64,000 nucleotides of DNA from Chlorella sorokiniana (GCA_025917655.1 CP084618.1:868001-932000); one strand, 5' to 3'; counted from the stretch's first letter, positions 22,101 through 34,533 are shown. A program made the numbers and translations. Notes: a model not told the origin generated them from the sequence alone.

Positions 22101-25100
22101 GCCACACGCGGACGCACGGGAGCGGCAGCGGCCGGGAGGAAAGCGAGGGAGGACAGCGAGGGAGGCAAGCGGGGGAGGCAAGCGGGGGAGGAAAGCGGGG
22201 GAGGAAAGCGAGGGAGGAAAGCGGGGGAGGCAAGCGGGGGCACACACCTGGAAGAGGGCTATGGAGAGGAAGCGCTCCGTGTTTTCCACCTTGCCGATGA
22301 TGCGCACCACGCGGTTGGTCACCAGGTTGACCACCTGGCCAAGCATCAAAATGAGAAGAAAGCTTTGGTCAAGCGTCGAACAGAAAGCAGTGGTCACACC
22401 TCGTCGGGCTGGTCGGCGGCGACAGGCAGGCAGGGGCGCTGCTGGACCGTGCAGCAAAAAAACCTTTGCAGGGTGCCGGCGACCACGGCCACCTTGCACG
22501 CCTGCCTGGGCCGCGAGTGGGCCGCTGCGGGCGCCTCGGCTGCGAGCGAGCAGCACCCTAAACAACAGCGGCGGCCTGAGCTGGCGGAGCACCCACCCAG
22601 CCCCCACCTTGATGCCCAGCAGTGTGGAATAAAGCAGGAAGTTGCCGCTCTCGTCAAAGATGGCGTTGGGCTTGGGGGCCTCTGCGGCGGGGAGCATGGA
22701 CAGGAGGGCGGCAGCACAGAAAGATGTTGAGAGCGGAGCTGCAGCAGCACCACTGCAGGCAGCACAGCAGGCACAGCAGGCTGCACAGAAGGAGTCGAGG
22801 GCGGGGCCGCAGCAGCACCGTTGCAGGCTGCACAGCAGGAAGCGCTGCTCAGGCCCCTGGGTTGCCGACCGAGCGCAGCGCTGCAGCAAGCGTGCGCTGA
22901 CCAGCAAGCAGCAGATCAGGAGCATCAAGGGAGGCACGTGCGAAAGAGCGTGCACAAACAGGAGAGCATGCGCAGCAGCACCCACCCGGATCCGCTGCCA
23001 GCTCCTTCTCCACAGCCACACGCCGCCCGTAGTCGATGGGGTCCAGGCGGTACACGTCTGCAGTGGCAGCAGTACAATGCGGTACAAACATCGAGGCTTC
23101 AAACGGAACGCAGGACAGGCCAGGGCAGGGCCGCCACATCGGCAGGCCGCATGCGGGTCGACGGCCGACCACAGCGTGACCGCAGCGCGCGCAGCGCACC
23201 CGACTCGCTGCGTTGCAGCTCGTTGGCGGCGGCCAGCGACTCGTCGACGCGCGGCTGAGCTTGCCGGTGGCAAGCGGAACACGCGCACCTTCCTGCACAG
23301 GGCCAACCAGGCCAGGTTAGCGCAGAATGTACACGTATGTGTAGTGTGTGTGTCTGTGTTCCGGCAAGACAAGGCCACGAGGCCTGCAGGCAAGGCTGGG
23401 CCCAAGTGGCCTCAGCATTGCTGCTCAAGCCGTCCGCCTCTGCCATGCAGCAATCCCCTCTGACACACAATCACATGATTGTGGTGTTCCAATCAACCAC
23501 CACTCCCAGCCGCGCACCCAGACGTAAACTAAACTCTTCCCGCCTCCACACCCACACACCCACACACCTGCCTTCCCCCGACACACACCCACACCTGCCC
23601 CTCTGCAGGCACTTACACCCCCACCTCCCCCTCCACCACGCGCCTGTCTGCCGAGAAGGTGGCGATCTTGGTGCCGTCCCGGCTGATGTCGATCGAGTGC
23701 GCCGACGTCTTGGCCTTGGCCAGCGCATACAGGTCTGCAGGTTGTGTTCAGTGGGGTTGGAAGGCGTCCGTGGGCGAGCAACATGCAATGTGTGGTGGCG
23801 CGTGTCTGATCCGTGGGTGTGTGTTTGTGCATGCTTCGAGGGGAGAGCGCATGTGTCGACAGGCAGCAGGTGTGGAGCCATTGAGTTGCCAAGGGAGCGC
23901 ACCTGTGTCAAGCTTGTACGAGAACTGCAGGCCCTCCTCCGGCTGGCGGTAGCTGTCTGCGCTCCAGTACTCGATCACGCCTGCAGCGGTCCAGCCAGCG
24001 GCACAAGGTCGGGCAGAACAGGCGGTACAGGCACGGCAGCATGGTTGGACGCGGGTCCAGTCAGCATACTCCATGCAGCAGGCAGGCAGGCAGGCAGGGG
24101 CCACGCTTGAGAGTGGGAGAGGGGGCAAGAACGGCGGCGGCGGCCGGGGATGGCAGGGGCCTGCTCAACGGCCGAGCAGCACGGGCAGCAGCGGGATGGC
24201 ACCGGCCGGCAGCAACACTACCGCCGCCTTGCTGCTTCAGTCAGCCCGCGAGGCCACTCCGAGCCTGTCTGCGCTACAAGCCCCCCGCTATGCCCACCTT
24301 TCGCGTCGCAGCTGACCACGCAGTCGGTGGCCTCCGAGTAGCGCAGCGCGGTCACTGGTTCGGCGTGCAGGGAGGGCAGCGTGTCGAGCGGTTCGTTGGA
24401 GCCGCTGCAGGGGGCATGGGGAGAAGGGGAGGCACGTGGCAGCCTGCGTGAGCTGGCGGGCGGGGCGTGCCGGCTCACTGCGGCGGCGGCGCAGTGCATG
24501 GGGTATCCCCTTAGCGAACCCTAAGGCCCGGCGGCTGTCCTGCCTGCGCATGTCGTAGATGTGTATGAGGCCGCTGCCGCTGTCGGTCACTGCCAGCTTG
24601 GCGCGGGCATCGCCACGCTGCGCACGCCGGGGGCAGCAGGGGGCGGGTGTGTGGGGCGTGGTGAGTGGAGTCAACCATTGGGCATGTTCTATGTGTGCGT
24701 GTGTGTTAAGGTTGTAGTGGTGCGTTTGGGGCGGGGTTGGAAGGCCCGAGGCAATGAAGCAGGGCCTAGTCACAATGAACCAGCGTGAAGCCATGGGCTG
24801 GCAGCGCGGCAAGAGGTGCCCAGCCAAGAGCCCGCCTGCACGCTGCCCCCTGAACGTGGCGGCAGCCGCCGCTCTCCCCTGGCCCTACCTTAAAGCACCA
24901 CTCCACGCAGCCGGGGACAAAGGGCAGGCGCAGCATGGCAATCATGTCGAAGGCGGCCACGTCAAACACCTGCGCCATGCGGACATGGCCAGCAGCTTAG
25001 GCAGGGGGTCCCGGCACCAGCCCTGGCACACAAACAGAGGCAGGCAAGCCCCAAAGCAAGCGGCGGCTGCAGGCACAGCACAAGCTGCGGCACGACGGAA

Positions 25101-26112
25101 TGCGCCCCCACCTTGGCGGTGCGGTCCGTGCTGATCGAGGCGCACAGCGCACCGTCCGTGCTGACTGCCAGTCCAGTCACCGGGCCCAGATGCGCCTGCA
25201 AGAGCACGGGAACAAGAGGCCGCCGGTCACCCTCGGCAAGCAGGCATGCTCCTGGAGCCTCGCCAGCCGAAATATGGTCCCTATCAGCTGGTCGCAACCT
25301 CACAGCGTACCAGCAGCTGTAGCACCGCAACCACCCATTGGTCAGCAGCCCAAGCCGCCCGAACTTACTGGACACCCCGAAGAGCATGCGGTAACCAGCC
25401 AGGCAGTCGAACACACGACCCCAGACAACCAAACAAAGCACCTTGTAGTGCTTGGCAAACTCGACGCCCTGCTGCTGCTTCTTCCAGAACTTGATGTGTC
25501 CGTCGGTGGAGGCTGTGATGAAGAAGTCTGTCCGGTGCGCCACCGCCACTTGCGTCACTGGCGGCAGGAACCATGTTTCGAGGGGGAGGGCAAGGGGTGG
25601 CGGGCGTCGACGAACGCAGCGGGAACATGTGCATCTGGGTGCAGCAGCAGCTGGGTGCAGCAGCATCTGTCAGCCCATGTATGAACTGCACGCGGCCGCC
25701 TGCAGCCCTGTTTAAGGCGGAATGGATGCGAGCGGCTGGCGCCCTGTAGGCTGCAGGCAGCGACAGCGGAGTGTCCTGCGCACCCGTGTCGCGGTGCATG
25801 TATGACTTCTCGTACATTGCAGCCAGGGGAAGGGCATTTAAGTACTGCTGCTCATACTCCAACACCTGCACCGGGTCACATCCATACAAACTCAGCAAAG
25901 GTCAGGAACGACTACACCGCACGGCCGGCGGGCAGGCAGCGGCGGCACAAGGTGGCAGGCAGGGACGGCAGCACCGCAGCGCTTCGCCGCCTCGCCTTGC
26001 GCTTCTTGGGCTTTGGCAGAACCGGTCCAACGTCCGCTTCCGCCTCCTCCCCCTCTTCGGGCGGTGGCAGCGGGCCCACTTGCTCCTCTTCTTGTGCAGC
26101 GCCGTCCGCCAT
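19152..26112 (-). CDS. PPWD1: PPWD1 homologue: WD40 repeats plus cyclophilin peptidyl-prolyl isomerase
   Basis: Spliceosome-associated nuclear cyclophilin. The ATG at 26110-26112 gives an acidic N-terminus with [10 protein letters not shown] and KPKKRK, then [13 protein letters not shown] and [11 protein letters not shown], the PPWD1 signature (about 25790-25885). WD40 blades follow: [16 protein letters not shown] (about 25480-25530), a [17 protein letters not shown] segment, a [11 protein letters not shown] segment (24550), [17 protein letters not shown] (about 23930-23980) and [19 protein letters not shown] (about 23650-23690). The linker carries [16 protein letters not shown] and [18 protein letters not shown]. 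The cyclophilin domain keeps its active site: [32 protein letters not shown] and [12 protein letters not shown]. The stop is at 19152-19154. The first intron best fits a GC donor (AAG|GCGAGG). A double frame slip near 23250-23271 disturbs [11 protein letters not shown]. Full length, with all domains present. Confidence 0.94.
21019..21090. repeat. Short tandem repeat of GGTCAACGG-type units in a PPWD1 intron
   Basis: Alternating copies of a 14-16-bp unit containing GGTCAACGG and GGTCGGTC lie just beside the exon encoding [10 protein letters not shown]. Related GTTGACC/GGTCAAC patches occur in introns of other genes in the window (see findings). Confidence 0.7.
22135..22238. repeat. Purine-rich 13-bp minisatellite, 8 copies, in a PPWD1 intron
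   Basis: Eight back-to-back copies of a GGAGGMAAGCGRG-like unit (one copy has GGACAGC) occupy 104 bp on the plus strand. On the transcribed sense strand this is a polypyrimidine tract, just downstream of the exon encoding the segment that ends [10 protein letters not shown]. Confidence 0.9.
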
Positions 26113-26569
26113 CAGGCCTTATATATATGTAACTTACTCGCTGTCTTCTCCTTACTCCCGATGTGGCGATGGTGCGATGAGGAGGCGCAGGTCTGCAGGT
26201 TCGGGCCACGTTGCCGCAAAGAGACAGGTGTCTTGTCGATTGCGCGAAATAATTGTTGCGTGCAGGCCGCCAAGCACAATTTTGGGGTACGCATCAGCTG
26301 GCAGTACACCACGCCCACCCGCCACCGTCCATGTCCCACCCCTGGCGGCACTGTTTGTTGTATCCTCCAGTGAAGATTGCAGCCTTAAAATGCTGTCAAC
26401 AACAGCAATCAATAACGCTCCGGTCAAAGCAACGCAGCTGCACACGAGGACAGGCGGCTGCGCTTGCCGCTTGAGACCTGCGCTTGCCGCCGCCGTTGTT
26501 GCAATGCTGCACGGCTTGCCCGAAGCTGCGGCTTGCCCAGCTGCCGGCCCAGCCCAGCCCCTGCTGACC
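26113..26569. other. Spacer between Der stop and PPWD1 start
   Basis: Both genes run leftward, so this 457 bp holds the Der 3' UTR and the PPWD1 promoter. A TATA-like run abuts the PPWD1 ATG (26119-26128). I see no UGUAA on the minus strand here. It is AT-richer than its surroundings. Confidence 0.4.
26119..26128 (-). promoter_or_regulatory. TATA-like run directly upstream of the PPWD1 ATG
   Basis: An uninterrupted TA alternation ends about 7 bases before the start codon. It is the only clear TATA-like element next to a gene start in the window. Its position is too close for an ordinary TATA box, unless transcription starts inside the gene or the run simply lies in the 5' UTR. Confidence 0.3.
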
Positions 26570-29500
26570 TCAGCTCAGCTCCATGCGTCCCTGCTTGCCG
26601 CGCCAGTAGAGGCGCAGGGGGAGCCCGGGAAGCCGACGTTTTCCCTGGTGGGGGCGTCAGAGGCAGGGGTGGTTGGCCGAAAGGCAGGACTTTTCGGGCA
26701 TCTCATTTTTCACCACCCTTGAGCACAGGCAAAGCCACAAGCATTGCTGCATGCCCCGCCTTCTCCCCATTCGCCCCTCCGCTTTCGGCTCCTTTCCTTT
26801 TAAGATGTCCTGTGCCGCAGCAGCCCACCAGGCCACTGGCAGGCCGCTTCCCGCCGTCACGCCCCCCCACCGGGCGCCCCCAATACCCCACCCACCCACC
26901 CACACACCTGAACTGGCGCTCGATGAACTTGCGGTAGTCCTCGGGAAGAGCTTGGTGTCGTTCACAAACAGCACAAAGGTGGGGGCTTGGCGCCCGCCTG
27001 CAGCCGGAGCAAGCGGGGCAGGTCAGCGGGGGAGGCGGGTGCACTGGGGGTGGGAGCCCGGGGGCAGCGGCGGGCACGGCTGCTGCGCCACGCGCTGAGC
27101 GCGCCTGAACCATGCCTGGGCTCCAGCCCAACAGGTGCATGTAGTGTGCCCGGGGCAACCGCAGCCCCGCCCACGCCCCGCCAGAGCCACCAGACCCACC
27201 AAACACAAATCAAGCGGCCCGAATGCTCTTGATCCTTGCCGCTACAGATCACACACAACCACTGGCAGGGGCAGCAGCCGCCCACCTGGGTGCCGTAATA
27301 GATCCGCCCCCGGCGGCCGTTGCCGCTGGTGGGGGAAGGCGCCAGCCCTGCGAGGGAAGGAGGCAGGGGAGGGGTGGTGGGGTGCGGATAGGTGGGCAGG
27401 CTGCTTTTTGGCATGGTTTGTTATAGGAAAAGGGCGGAGGAGGGCTGGGTCCAGCGGTGCATGAGCCACGGTGGCGGGCGAAGAGCAGCAGGCGCGCACG
27501 CGCTCCTGCACTGATTGCCACCTGTCCCAACGCCTCAAACCCCCCACCCACCCACCCACCCACACACACCCATCCACAAAAACACACACACCACACACAC
27601 AAACCGAACCAGCAAAGGCCATCCACAGTTATGCTTGGATAACAACCAACGACCCACCTGAGCCTCCTTGAGCACCAGGTTGAGCGTGGAGGTGGTGACG
27701 CGACGGCGGTGCTCAGCGGAGGCGGCGCTGGCGGCGTCCAGCACCCGCTTCACGCGCTGGCCAGTCTTTGCGGAGATGAAGACGATGTTGGCCCACTCAA
27801 TGGGGCGCAGCTGAAGGAGGAAATTCAGAAAGAAACGCAAGGATGTAATGAGCACTCGAAAGCGTTGGAGATGGGGCCGGCACACTCGGGTGGGAGGGGT
27901 CAGCTGGAGGGGGAATGGATTGTCAGCGCATGATCGGCGCAGCAATAGGCAGCGCGGTGGTCAGCAGTGCCAGCACTTCTGATGCGGCCGTGGGCGGGTA
28001 TGGGGTGCACGGTTCCCAGCCGCGCTGCATCTTTCTCTCCCCACCTGTGCCCGCACGTCAGCCTCGTAATCGGCCAGCGTCTTGTCGGTTTTGACGGGCA
28101 CCGTGTCCCACTTGTTCACCGCGATCACACACGCGCGCCCCTCTGCGGCCTGCGGCGTGGTGTGTGTGTATGTGTGTGTTGGGGGTGGGGGCGGTGGTAA
28201 AAACAGCAGTACCCTGCACATGTCTGCCAACCCACATCACCTCCCCAAACCCCACATGTTGCCCCACGCTTTGCCTGCGCCACACGGCCCGCACAACCCA
28301 CGCTGGACGCCAGCCTGCACCGCCCTGTACCTCCCTGCGACGCCCCGCACCGCCCCCACTCACGATGTACTCTGCCAGGCGGAAGTCCTGCTGCGTCACG
28401 CCCTCCCCTGCATCCAGGACCAGCACCGCCACTTCGGAGCGGCGTACTGCACGGAATGCGCGCTCCACGGACAGGGGCTGTGGGGGTCGGGAAATCGATG
28501 AAGTGTGTAAGGATGTGTGTGAGATTCTCTGTCGTGTGAGAACGTGGTGGTGGTGGTAGTGGTGGGGCCGTACAAGTGCTTGCTTGCGTGTGACAGCTGA
28601 GCTCGGAGGGGATAGCTGCAATGCGGGCCGCGGCAATGCATGCCGCGGCAGTCTGGGCAACCCTGCTGGCCCTGCTGAGCACGCTGAGCGCGCTGGGACC
28701 TCCCCCACCTCAGCGCCGTCTTTGGAGGAGGCTACAGCGGTGCGCTTGCGAACCCCGCGGTGTCGACCAGCTTGTACCGCCGGCCGTCCTGCAGCGTCAG
28801 CTCTGCACACACCGCGGCGGCGGGGGAACGGGCGTTCTTAGGTGAACGGCGCCCTTGCAGCGCATGGAGCGCGGTGTGGGGCTCAGCGTGGCGGCGCTCG
28901 GCGGCAGGGCCCGCTGCGATTCCCGGTAACGGTGTAATGTGTTTGTGTCTGGCTGTGTTTGACGCGGTGGGGGTGGGAGGTGGGGCGGGCGTTGCTGCTG
29001 CAAGGCTGCCAGCAAGGCGCTGCATACGGCACCCGTGGCGATCGCGGCGTCACATGCATGGAAAGATGGCGAACACAGCCGCATGTTCACCACCGCCCAC
29101 CCGTGTCTATCGCGTCGCGCGTTGTGCCGCTCATGCTGCTCACGATCGAGCGCTCCTGCAGGGACAAGGAAGCGGGTGCAATGATAAAAGCAGCCAGGCC
29201 AGGGCAGAGCAGATGCGCTGAGGCAAAGGGGGATCGCATGCAAGCAGCGGGCAACTGGCGCTGGGCCGCGACAAACGGCAGCAAACGATCAACGCGGCAG
29301 GAAGGCGCAAGGCAAATGCCTTTATCATGGAGGCAGGATCCAGGTAGGGGCGGCAGCAAGCAGTCACGACAGTCGATTGGAACAAAGAATGAAGGCGTTA
29401 AGAGAGCAGGCTTGCGGCGCACCTCCCCACGAGCGAGTTGAGCAGGGAGGATTTGCCGACGTTGGGCCGCCCCACAATGGCGACTGCAGCAGGGAAGAAG

Positions 29501-32500
29501 AAAGTAAGATCCCGTGGTGTCAGTTGCATGCAGCGGGTCAGCGGAGTGTAGAAGCAAGCCAGACAGCTGCAAGCGACGGCTGCCCAGATGTGAGCCGCCA
29601 TGCCTGCCGTCAACTACCGCTCACAGCTGCCAAGCCCCAGCCAACCCGTCAGCCCCAGCGAATTGCCCCCAGGCCGCCGCCATCATTGCTGCTCCCGACA
29701 CCGCTCTTCACTCACGCGACAGCGGCTCCTCTTCCGCCAATAGCCCTGCTGCATCTGCCAGGCTTGGGGCGGCGGCAGCACGGCGGCCAGCTTGTCCATC
29801 AGGTCTCCAGTGCCTGCATTAAAACAGCAGCGTGCAAGCTTGGAACATCGGAAGTTCAAGCCAGAAGCAAGAATCAAAAGCAGGTTATCGTAAAGCTTGA
29901 AACAGCGAGTGAGCAGAAGCACGGATGAGATGACTAAGCGAGTGGGGTGGGTAGGCAGACGCCCCAGCAAAGATGAGCGGCAAGCGAGGCAGGGCAGTGG
30001 GTTGGCCTGCCATAAGGGCTGCGGCGACGGCGGCGAGGAAAACTCAACAAAAACGGACAGCAGCCGCCCACCCGAGCCGCTGATGGCGGAGACAGCGATG
30101 GGCTCCAGGCCGGTGTCCCAAAACTCGGCGGCCTGCAGGGGGAGGAAAACAACAAGGAGGACACTTGAACAAGGAATCGAAGAAAGAGGAACAAATTAGG
30201 CAACAGAAGGGAAGACGAGGCGCTCAGGAGCGCGTCCAGGCGGCCCTGCGGAACGCTCCGTCCTAGCAGGCGTGCGGCCAGTGAGGCGGTGCAGCATGGG
30301 GAGGCAGGCAGAAGAAGGGCGCTGAAGGTGGGGGCAGCAGCCGTCGGAGCCTTGCCTGCAGGTCTGCCTTGGCCACGTTCTCACACTTGTTCACCGCTAG
30401 CACCACTGCAGCATGGGGGGCGCAAGCGGCTGTGCCCACTCAGTCTCGTCGGCAAATGCGCGCCGCTGATGGAGAGGAGGCCGGGTGCGCTGCCTGCCCA
30501 GGGGGCCGGTGCAGGGGGCCAGCGAGTGCATACAGGAGGTGCAGGCAGCAGCCGGATGCACTGCTACCGATCTATTGTCGCACCTGGTTTGTCTGGGTGG
30601 GTGCGCCGCAGCCAGGCCAGCACCTCCTCATCTGCGGCAGTGGAGCCGGTCTGCGGGGAGGAAAGCAAGCGGTGGGGAAAGTAAGGACGGGGAGGAAAGA
30701 ACATGGGCAAAGTAAACGTAGCGTTGCACAGAGGGCACGCGCTCCCGGCATGCACGTGGGGATTGGTGTGAGCGTCAGAAAGAGCGGGTAGGCGGCAGTT
30801 TCGGCAGGGTCAGAACCAGCCAATAACGAGGCGCGTACAAAAGGTGTGCAGAGTCTAGCTTTATTGCAAGGCGAGCGCGGTTATGTAGACGAGGATGCAA
30901 AACAACAACAGAAGCAGTGCACACCTGGCCATCCATGACCAGGACCAGCGCATCGGCCTCCTCCACCGCCGCCGCCGCCTGGCGCTCAATGGCGGCGGGC
31001 AGCCCCGCAGCGCTGATGCTGCGTCGCGCGACGTCCTGCAAAAGAAAGGCAAGAGCGGAGCGTTTGGAAGAGGGTGGATGCGTCTGGATGGGGCGATGGG
31101 TGGGGATTGGAGCAGCAGCGGGGGAGGCTTCTGCGACAAGCGTGGGAGCTGGCTCCCAAAACAGCTCCTGCACATGCAACAGAGCCGCTCCTCCCCGCAG
31201 ATTACCGCAGATCAACCGGTGCAAGACATGAACAGCGATAAACGTGAAACCCAGGCTCGCCTGCTGCTCCTTGGGCAGCTTCTCCGCGTCGCTCATCAGG
31301 CCGCCGGTGTCGACGAGCAGGAAGTCGCGGTCGCCCCAGAAGCCACGCGTGTACAGCCTGCGGTACAGGATCCATGGCAGCGGCAAGGTGCGATGCAATG
31401 AACCCAGAGGGGAGCACCTTCCCACGATAGGATGGGGCGCAGCGGGCTGGGGGCCGTGTGGGGGCCGGCCAGCAGGCGGGCACCCAGGTGGCGTTAGCCG
31501 CCGGTCGACGGTCAGAGTCAACCCGGTCGACGGTCGACGCCGGGTCAGCACCCACCTGTCCCGCGTCACGCCGGGGTAGTCGTACACGATTGCCACCTGC
31601 TGGCCCACTATGCGGTTGAACAGGGCTGGAGGGAAGGGTGGAAATAGGCGCAGGAGTGAAGGGGAGGTGGGAAATAGGAAGGGTTGAGAGAGCAAGGGGC
31701 TAACAGCGCCAGCTGCCGCTCATCACCCGCATCCTGCCAGTCGCTGTCGATGGGGCAGACGCGGCCAGGCGCAAGGCGGCACGGAGGCAGGCCCTGCTCA
31801 ACTGTAGAGAAAGGTAAGCTGCCCAGCGGTGACCGCTGCCGCCTGACGCCCGCACTCACCCGACTTGCCCACGTTGGGCCGCCCCACAACCGCCACCTTG
31901 GGCAGAAGCTCATCGGGCACCTCCGCCTCCCGGCGGGCGCCGCCCTCCCCGCGGCGGTCGCGCTTCGACCGGCGGCCGCCGCCCGCCGGCTCGGCGGGGG
32001 CCGGGCCTGGTCGGCGGCGGCACGCTGCGCTGCGCGCTGCGCTGCCGCCACATCGTCGGGGTCGGCCCCAAAGGCCACAAAGCCCTCCAGCTCCTGCTCC
32101 CCAAGATCCAGATCCAGCATCTGGTCTGCAGGCAAAACCGAGGCGAAAGCAAGCAAAGTGAGAGGAAGCAAAAACAAAAGAACAATTGGGAGGAACAGGC
32201 CCGAGACAGCAGCTGAAGAGAGCAGCGGCGGCAGGTGACCGAGGGGGTGGCACGCTTGGCAGCTGCTTGGAGGCGAACATGCGGGGCAGGTGCGGGGCGG
32301 CGGCGGCAGGCGGCGGTGACCTGGCGTCCAGTCAGCATCCTCGTCCGCCTCGGCGAGCGCCTCCAGGCCGCGGCTGATGGCCTCCGCCACAGCGTCCACC
32401 TGCTGCCTCTGCTGCGCATCCAGCTCGGCTGCAGGGGCAGCCTCGCGCCGCTCCTCGGCCAGCGCCGCCGCCATCGCCTCGTCGGCCGCGAGAGGTGCGT

Positions 32501-32697
32501 CGGTGGGCGGAGCGCCGCCGCGGCGCCCCCACGGCGGCCAGCGCCCGCGGCGGCGCAGCCTGAGCGGCGCCGCGAGGCCGCGGGGCGTGCCCAGGGGGCG
32601 GCGCGCAGCGCGCCGCCGGCATGGCACGCACAAGCCCGCCGGGAGCGCCCGCTACATTCGCAGCTGCCAAGCTGCTGGTGGCTGCGAGAGCTGGCAT
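26570..32697 (-). CDS. DER: Der/EngA-type double-GTPase, probably plastid-targeted
   Basis: Ribosome-assembly GTPase with two tandem G domains and a KH-like C-terminus. The ATG at 32695-32697 opens an Ala/Arg-rich, transit-peptide-like region, then an acidic stretch (LEALAEADEDADW). G domain 1: KVAVVGRPNVGKS (about 31860-31900), YDYPGVTRDR, LLVDTGGLMSDAEKLPKEQQ and VVLAVNKCENVAKADLQ (about 30350-30405). G domain 2: VAIVGRPNVGKSSLLNSLVG (about 29430-29480), VSSMSGTTRDAIDT, YKLVDTAG, then VIAVNKWDTVPVKTDKT. The C-terminal part has FISAKTGQRVKRVLD, RRGRIYYGTQ, FVLFVNDTKLFPEDYRKFIE and a final RLYWRGKQGRMELS ending at TGA 26570-26572. Frame slips occur at G5 26617-26621, C4 28753-28756 and in the N-terminal exons (near 31985 and 32515). 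Family assignment is firm; plastid location is inferred from the N-terminus and from the plant homologue. Confidence 0.92.
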
Positions 32698-32776
32698 GTG
32701 AATCACAGTCCCTGCTGCGGCTGGCTACCAAGTGGTATGTAAAATAACCGTCAGACTATCAGCTACTTGCAGCCGG

Positions 32777-33688
32777 TCAGCCGTCAAACTTGTCGTTGCC
32801 CTTCTGCACTTCCTCCTTGGCCAGGCGCTGGGCCTCGTGGAACATGTAATTGGAGAGTCCACGGACAGCGCTGCGGGCAGGCAGAAACAGCGGGGGGGGG
32901 GCGGTTGCCGGGGGAGCACGGTGACAGCCAGCAGCTGCGCGGCGAAGAGGCAGCGGGGCCGCGCTGGCGCGCGCAGCAGGCAAGCCAGAACAAAGCCGGC
33001 AGGCGGAGGGGTGGAAAGGGGGCGGCATGCAGCGCGGAGCAAGGCGAGACATGGCCAGGGCATGGCGGCATGCGGCCAAGGCGCAGCAGCACGCGGTAGG
33101 GACCGATGCTTCGCAGGCGCTGCAGGCCCAGCAGCCGCCGCGGAGAGGCAACTGAGGCGGCAGGGTCGCGGCTGACGGCGGCCTCTACAAAAAGGCAGCG
33201 GCAGCGGTCGGCGGCTGCCACTCACGCCTCCTTTTGCTCCTCGATCTTTTGGGGGTCGCTCTCGTCCTTGTTTTTCCTGAAAGCCTGCCGCACCTGGTCA
33301 CGCAGCACGCGGCGGCTGCCACCCTGCGGCACACGCGGGCGACGATGTGGGTGCCGGCAGCGCGGCGAGGAGGCAGCTGGTGCCACCGCGGAGGCAGCTG
33401 GTGCCACCGCACAAGGACCGGCGACTGCGCCACGAAACAGAAGCGGGCGCGGGGCCACAGGCCACCACCCACCTGAGTGCTGATGTAGTCGGCGAGACGG
33501 AGACAATCACGATACAACTGCAGGGGGACAGCCCGACCGTCAGGGGCGAGCAGGAAGTGCGGCTGGGCGGCGGCACGGCGCCTGCCACCAGCAGGCCAGG
33601 CGGCGGCGTCCACGCGGCGCATGGCGACGAACGGCTGCATCGAGTGCAAATGGGTCTGCTGCGCTGCAAAGGCGCCCGCACGCCACAT
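32777..33688 (-). CDS. Small LYR-motif (Complex1_LYR-like) protein
   Basis: LYR proteins are small, mostly mitochondrial adaptors for Fe-S cluster delivery or respiratory complex assembly. Three exons are clear: one starting right at the motif LYRDCLRLADYISTQ (after an excellent CTGCAG acceptor, about 33478-33522), one with SRRVLRDQVRQAFRKNKDES (about 33235-33345; includes the conserved Phe), and the last with GLSNYMFHEAQRLAKEEVQK ending at TGA 32777-32779. Splice phases match. The N-terminal exon is not certain: an open frame extends the LYR exon upstream to an ATG at 33686-33688, but the strong acceptor suggests the real first exon lies elsewhere, possibly further right. Which LYRM member it is cannot be told. 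It ends only 79 bp before the Der ATG, on the same strand. Confidence 0.75.
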
Positions 33689-34533
33689 GCATGGTGCAAA
33701 AGGCAGAGCTGCACCTTAATAACGGTGAATTGTGACTTGTCAGGAATCATAAGGACTCACAATGAGTCCTGGAGAGACCGTGAACGGCAGTCCAGCGGCC
33801 CAGTGGCTGAGGACTGTCCAAGTTGGGGCGTCTGCTGTTGCAAGATGGAGGTGAACGAGGTAGCGTGTGTGTGCGATCACAAAGATAAACGGGTGTGTCG
33901 AGCATGCACCTGTAGCCGCTCCGCAAGACAGGGTGAGGTGGCGCCGCCTGGAGTAGGTACCTCTCCTCCCCGCCTCTCCCGCAAGCATGGATGGCAGCTG
34001 CACTTGAACAGCCTGATCCGCACTGCAAAGTTGGAGACGTTTGAGCACCAAACTGATTCTGAGGGGCCCTTGCACAGCAGCCGCTTGGTGCAAGATAAAG
34101 ACACGACACATCGCTCAGGGAGAAGGCATTGCATCACTCGACTTCGTACGGTGCCTAATGGGCGGCAAAACACCAGCAAAGCTCTGGAATGCAAAGAGAG
34201 GGCAGCAGAGGGGCGACCGGCAGGCGCACAGGGTGCGACAGGTGCCGGACACTGGTCAGCGAAAACACGGTTGAAAGCAGAGGTTGGTTGGGCGGCACGA
34301 GGCGGGGAGGCAGGCGGGGCAAGGCGTGCAGGAAGAGGGCTCCATGGGTGGGAATGGAGGGGGACAGGCGTTGCGGGGCCGGGCGGGGCAGCCAGGAGGC
34401 GCGGCACTTGTTGCAAGCTAACCTCGGCCGAGAGGCAGGGGTGCTGCTTCAGTGCTGCTCGTCAAAAATGCAACCACGTCGAGGTCGTGCAAAAGAGGGA
34501 GGCCGGGCTCATGAAGCTGTTCTGAAGGAGAGC
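33689..34533. other. Spacer between EGY stop and LYR gene
   Basis: Contains the 3' UTR of the EGY gene and the promoter, and perhaps first exon, of the LYR gene. GC is lower than in neighbouring exons. An unusually long plus-strand open frame crosses it (33347-34525; see findings). No UGUAA is visible on the minus strand. Confidence 0.4.
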
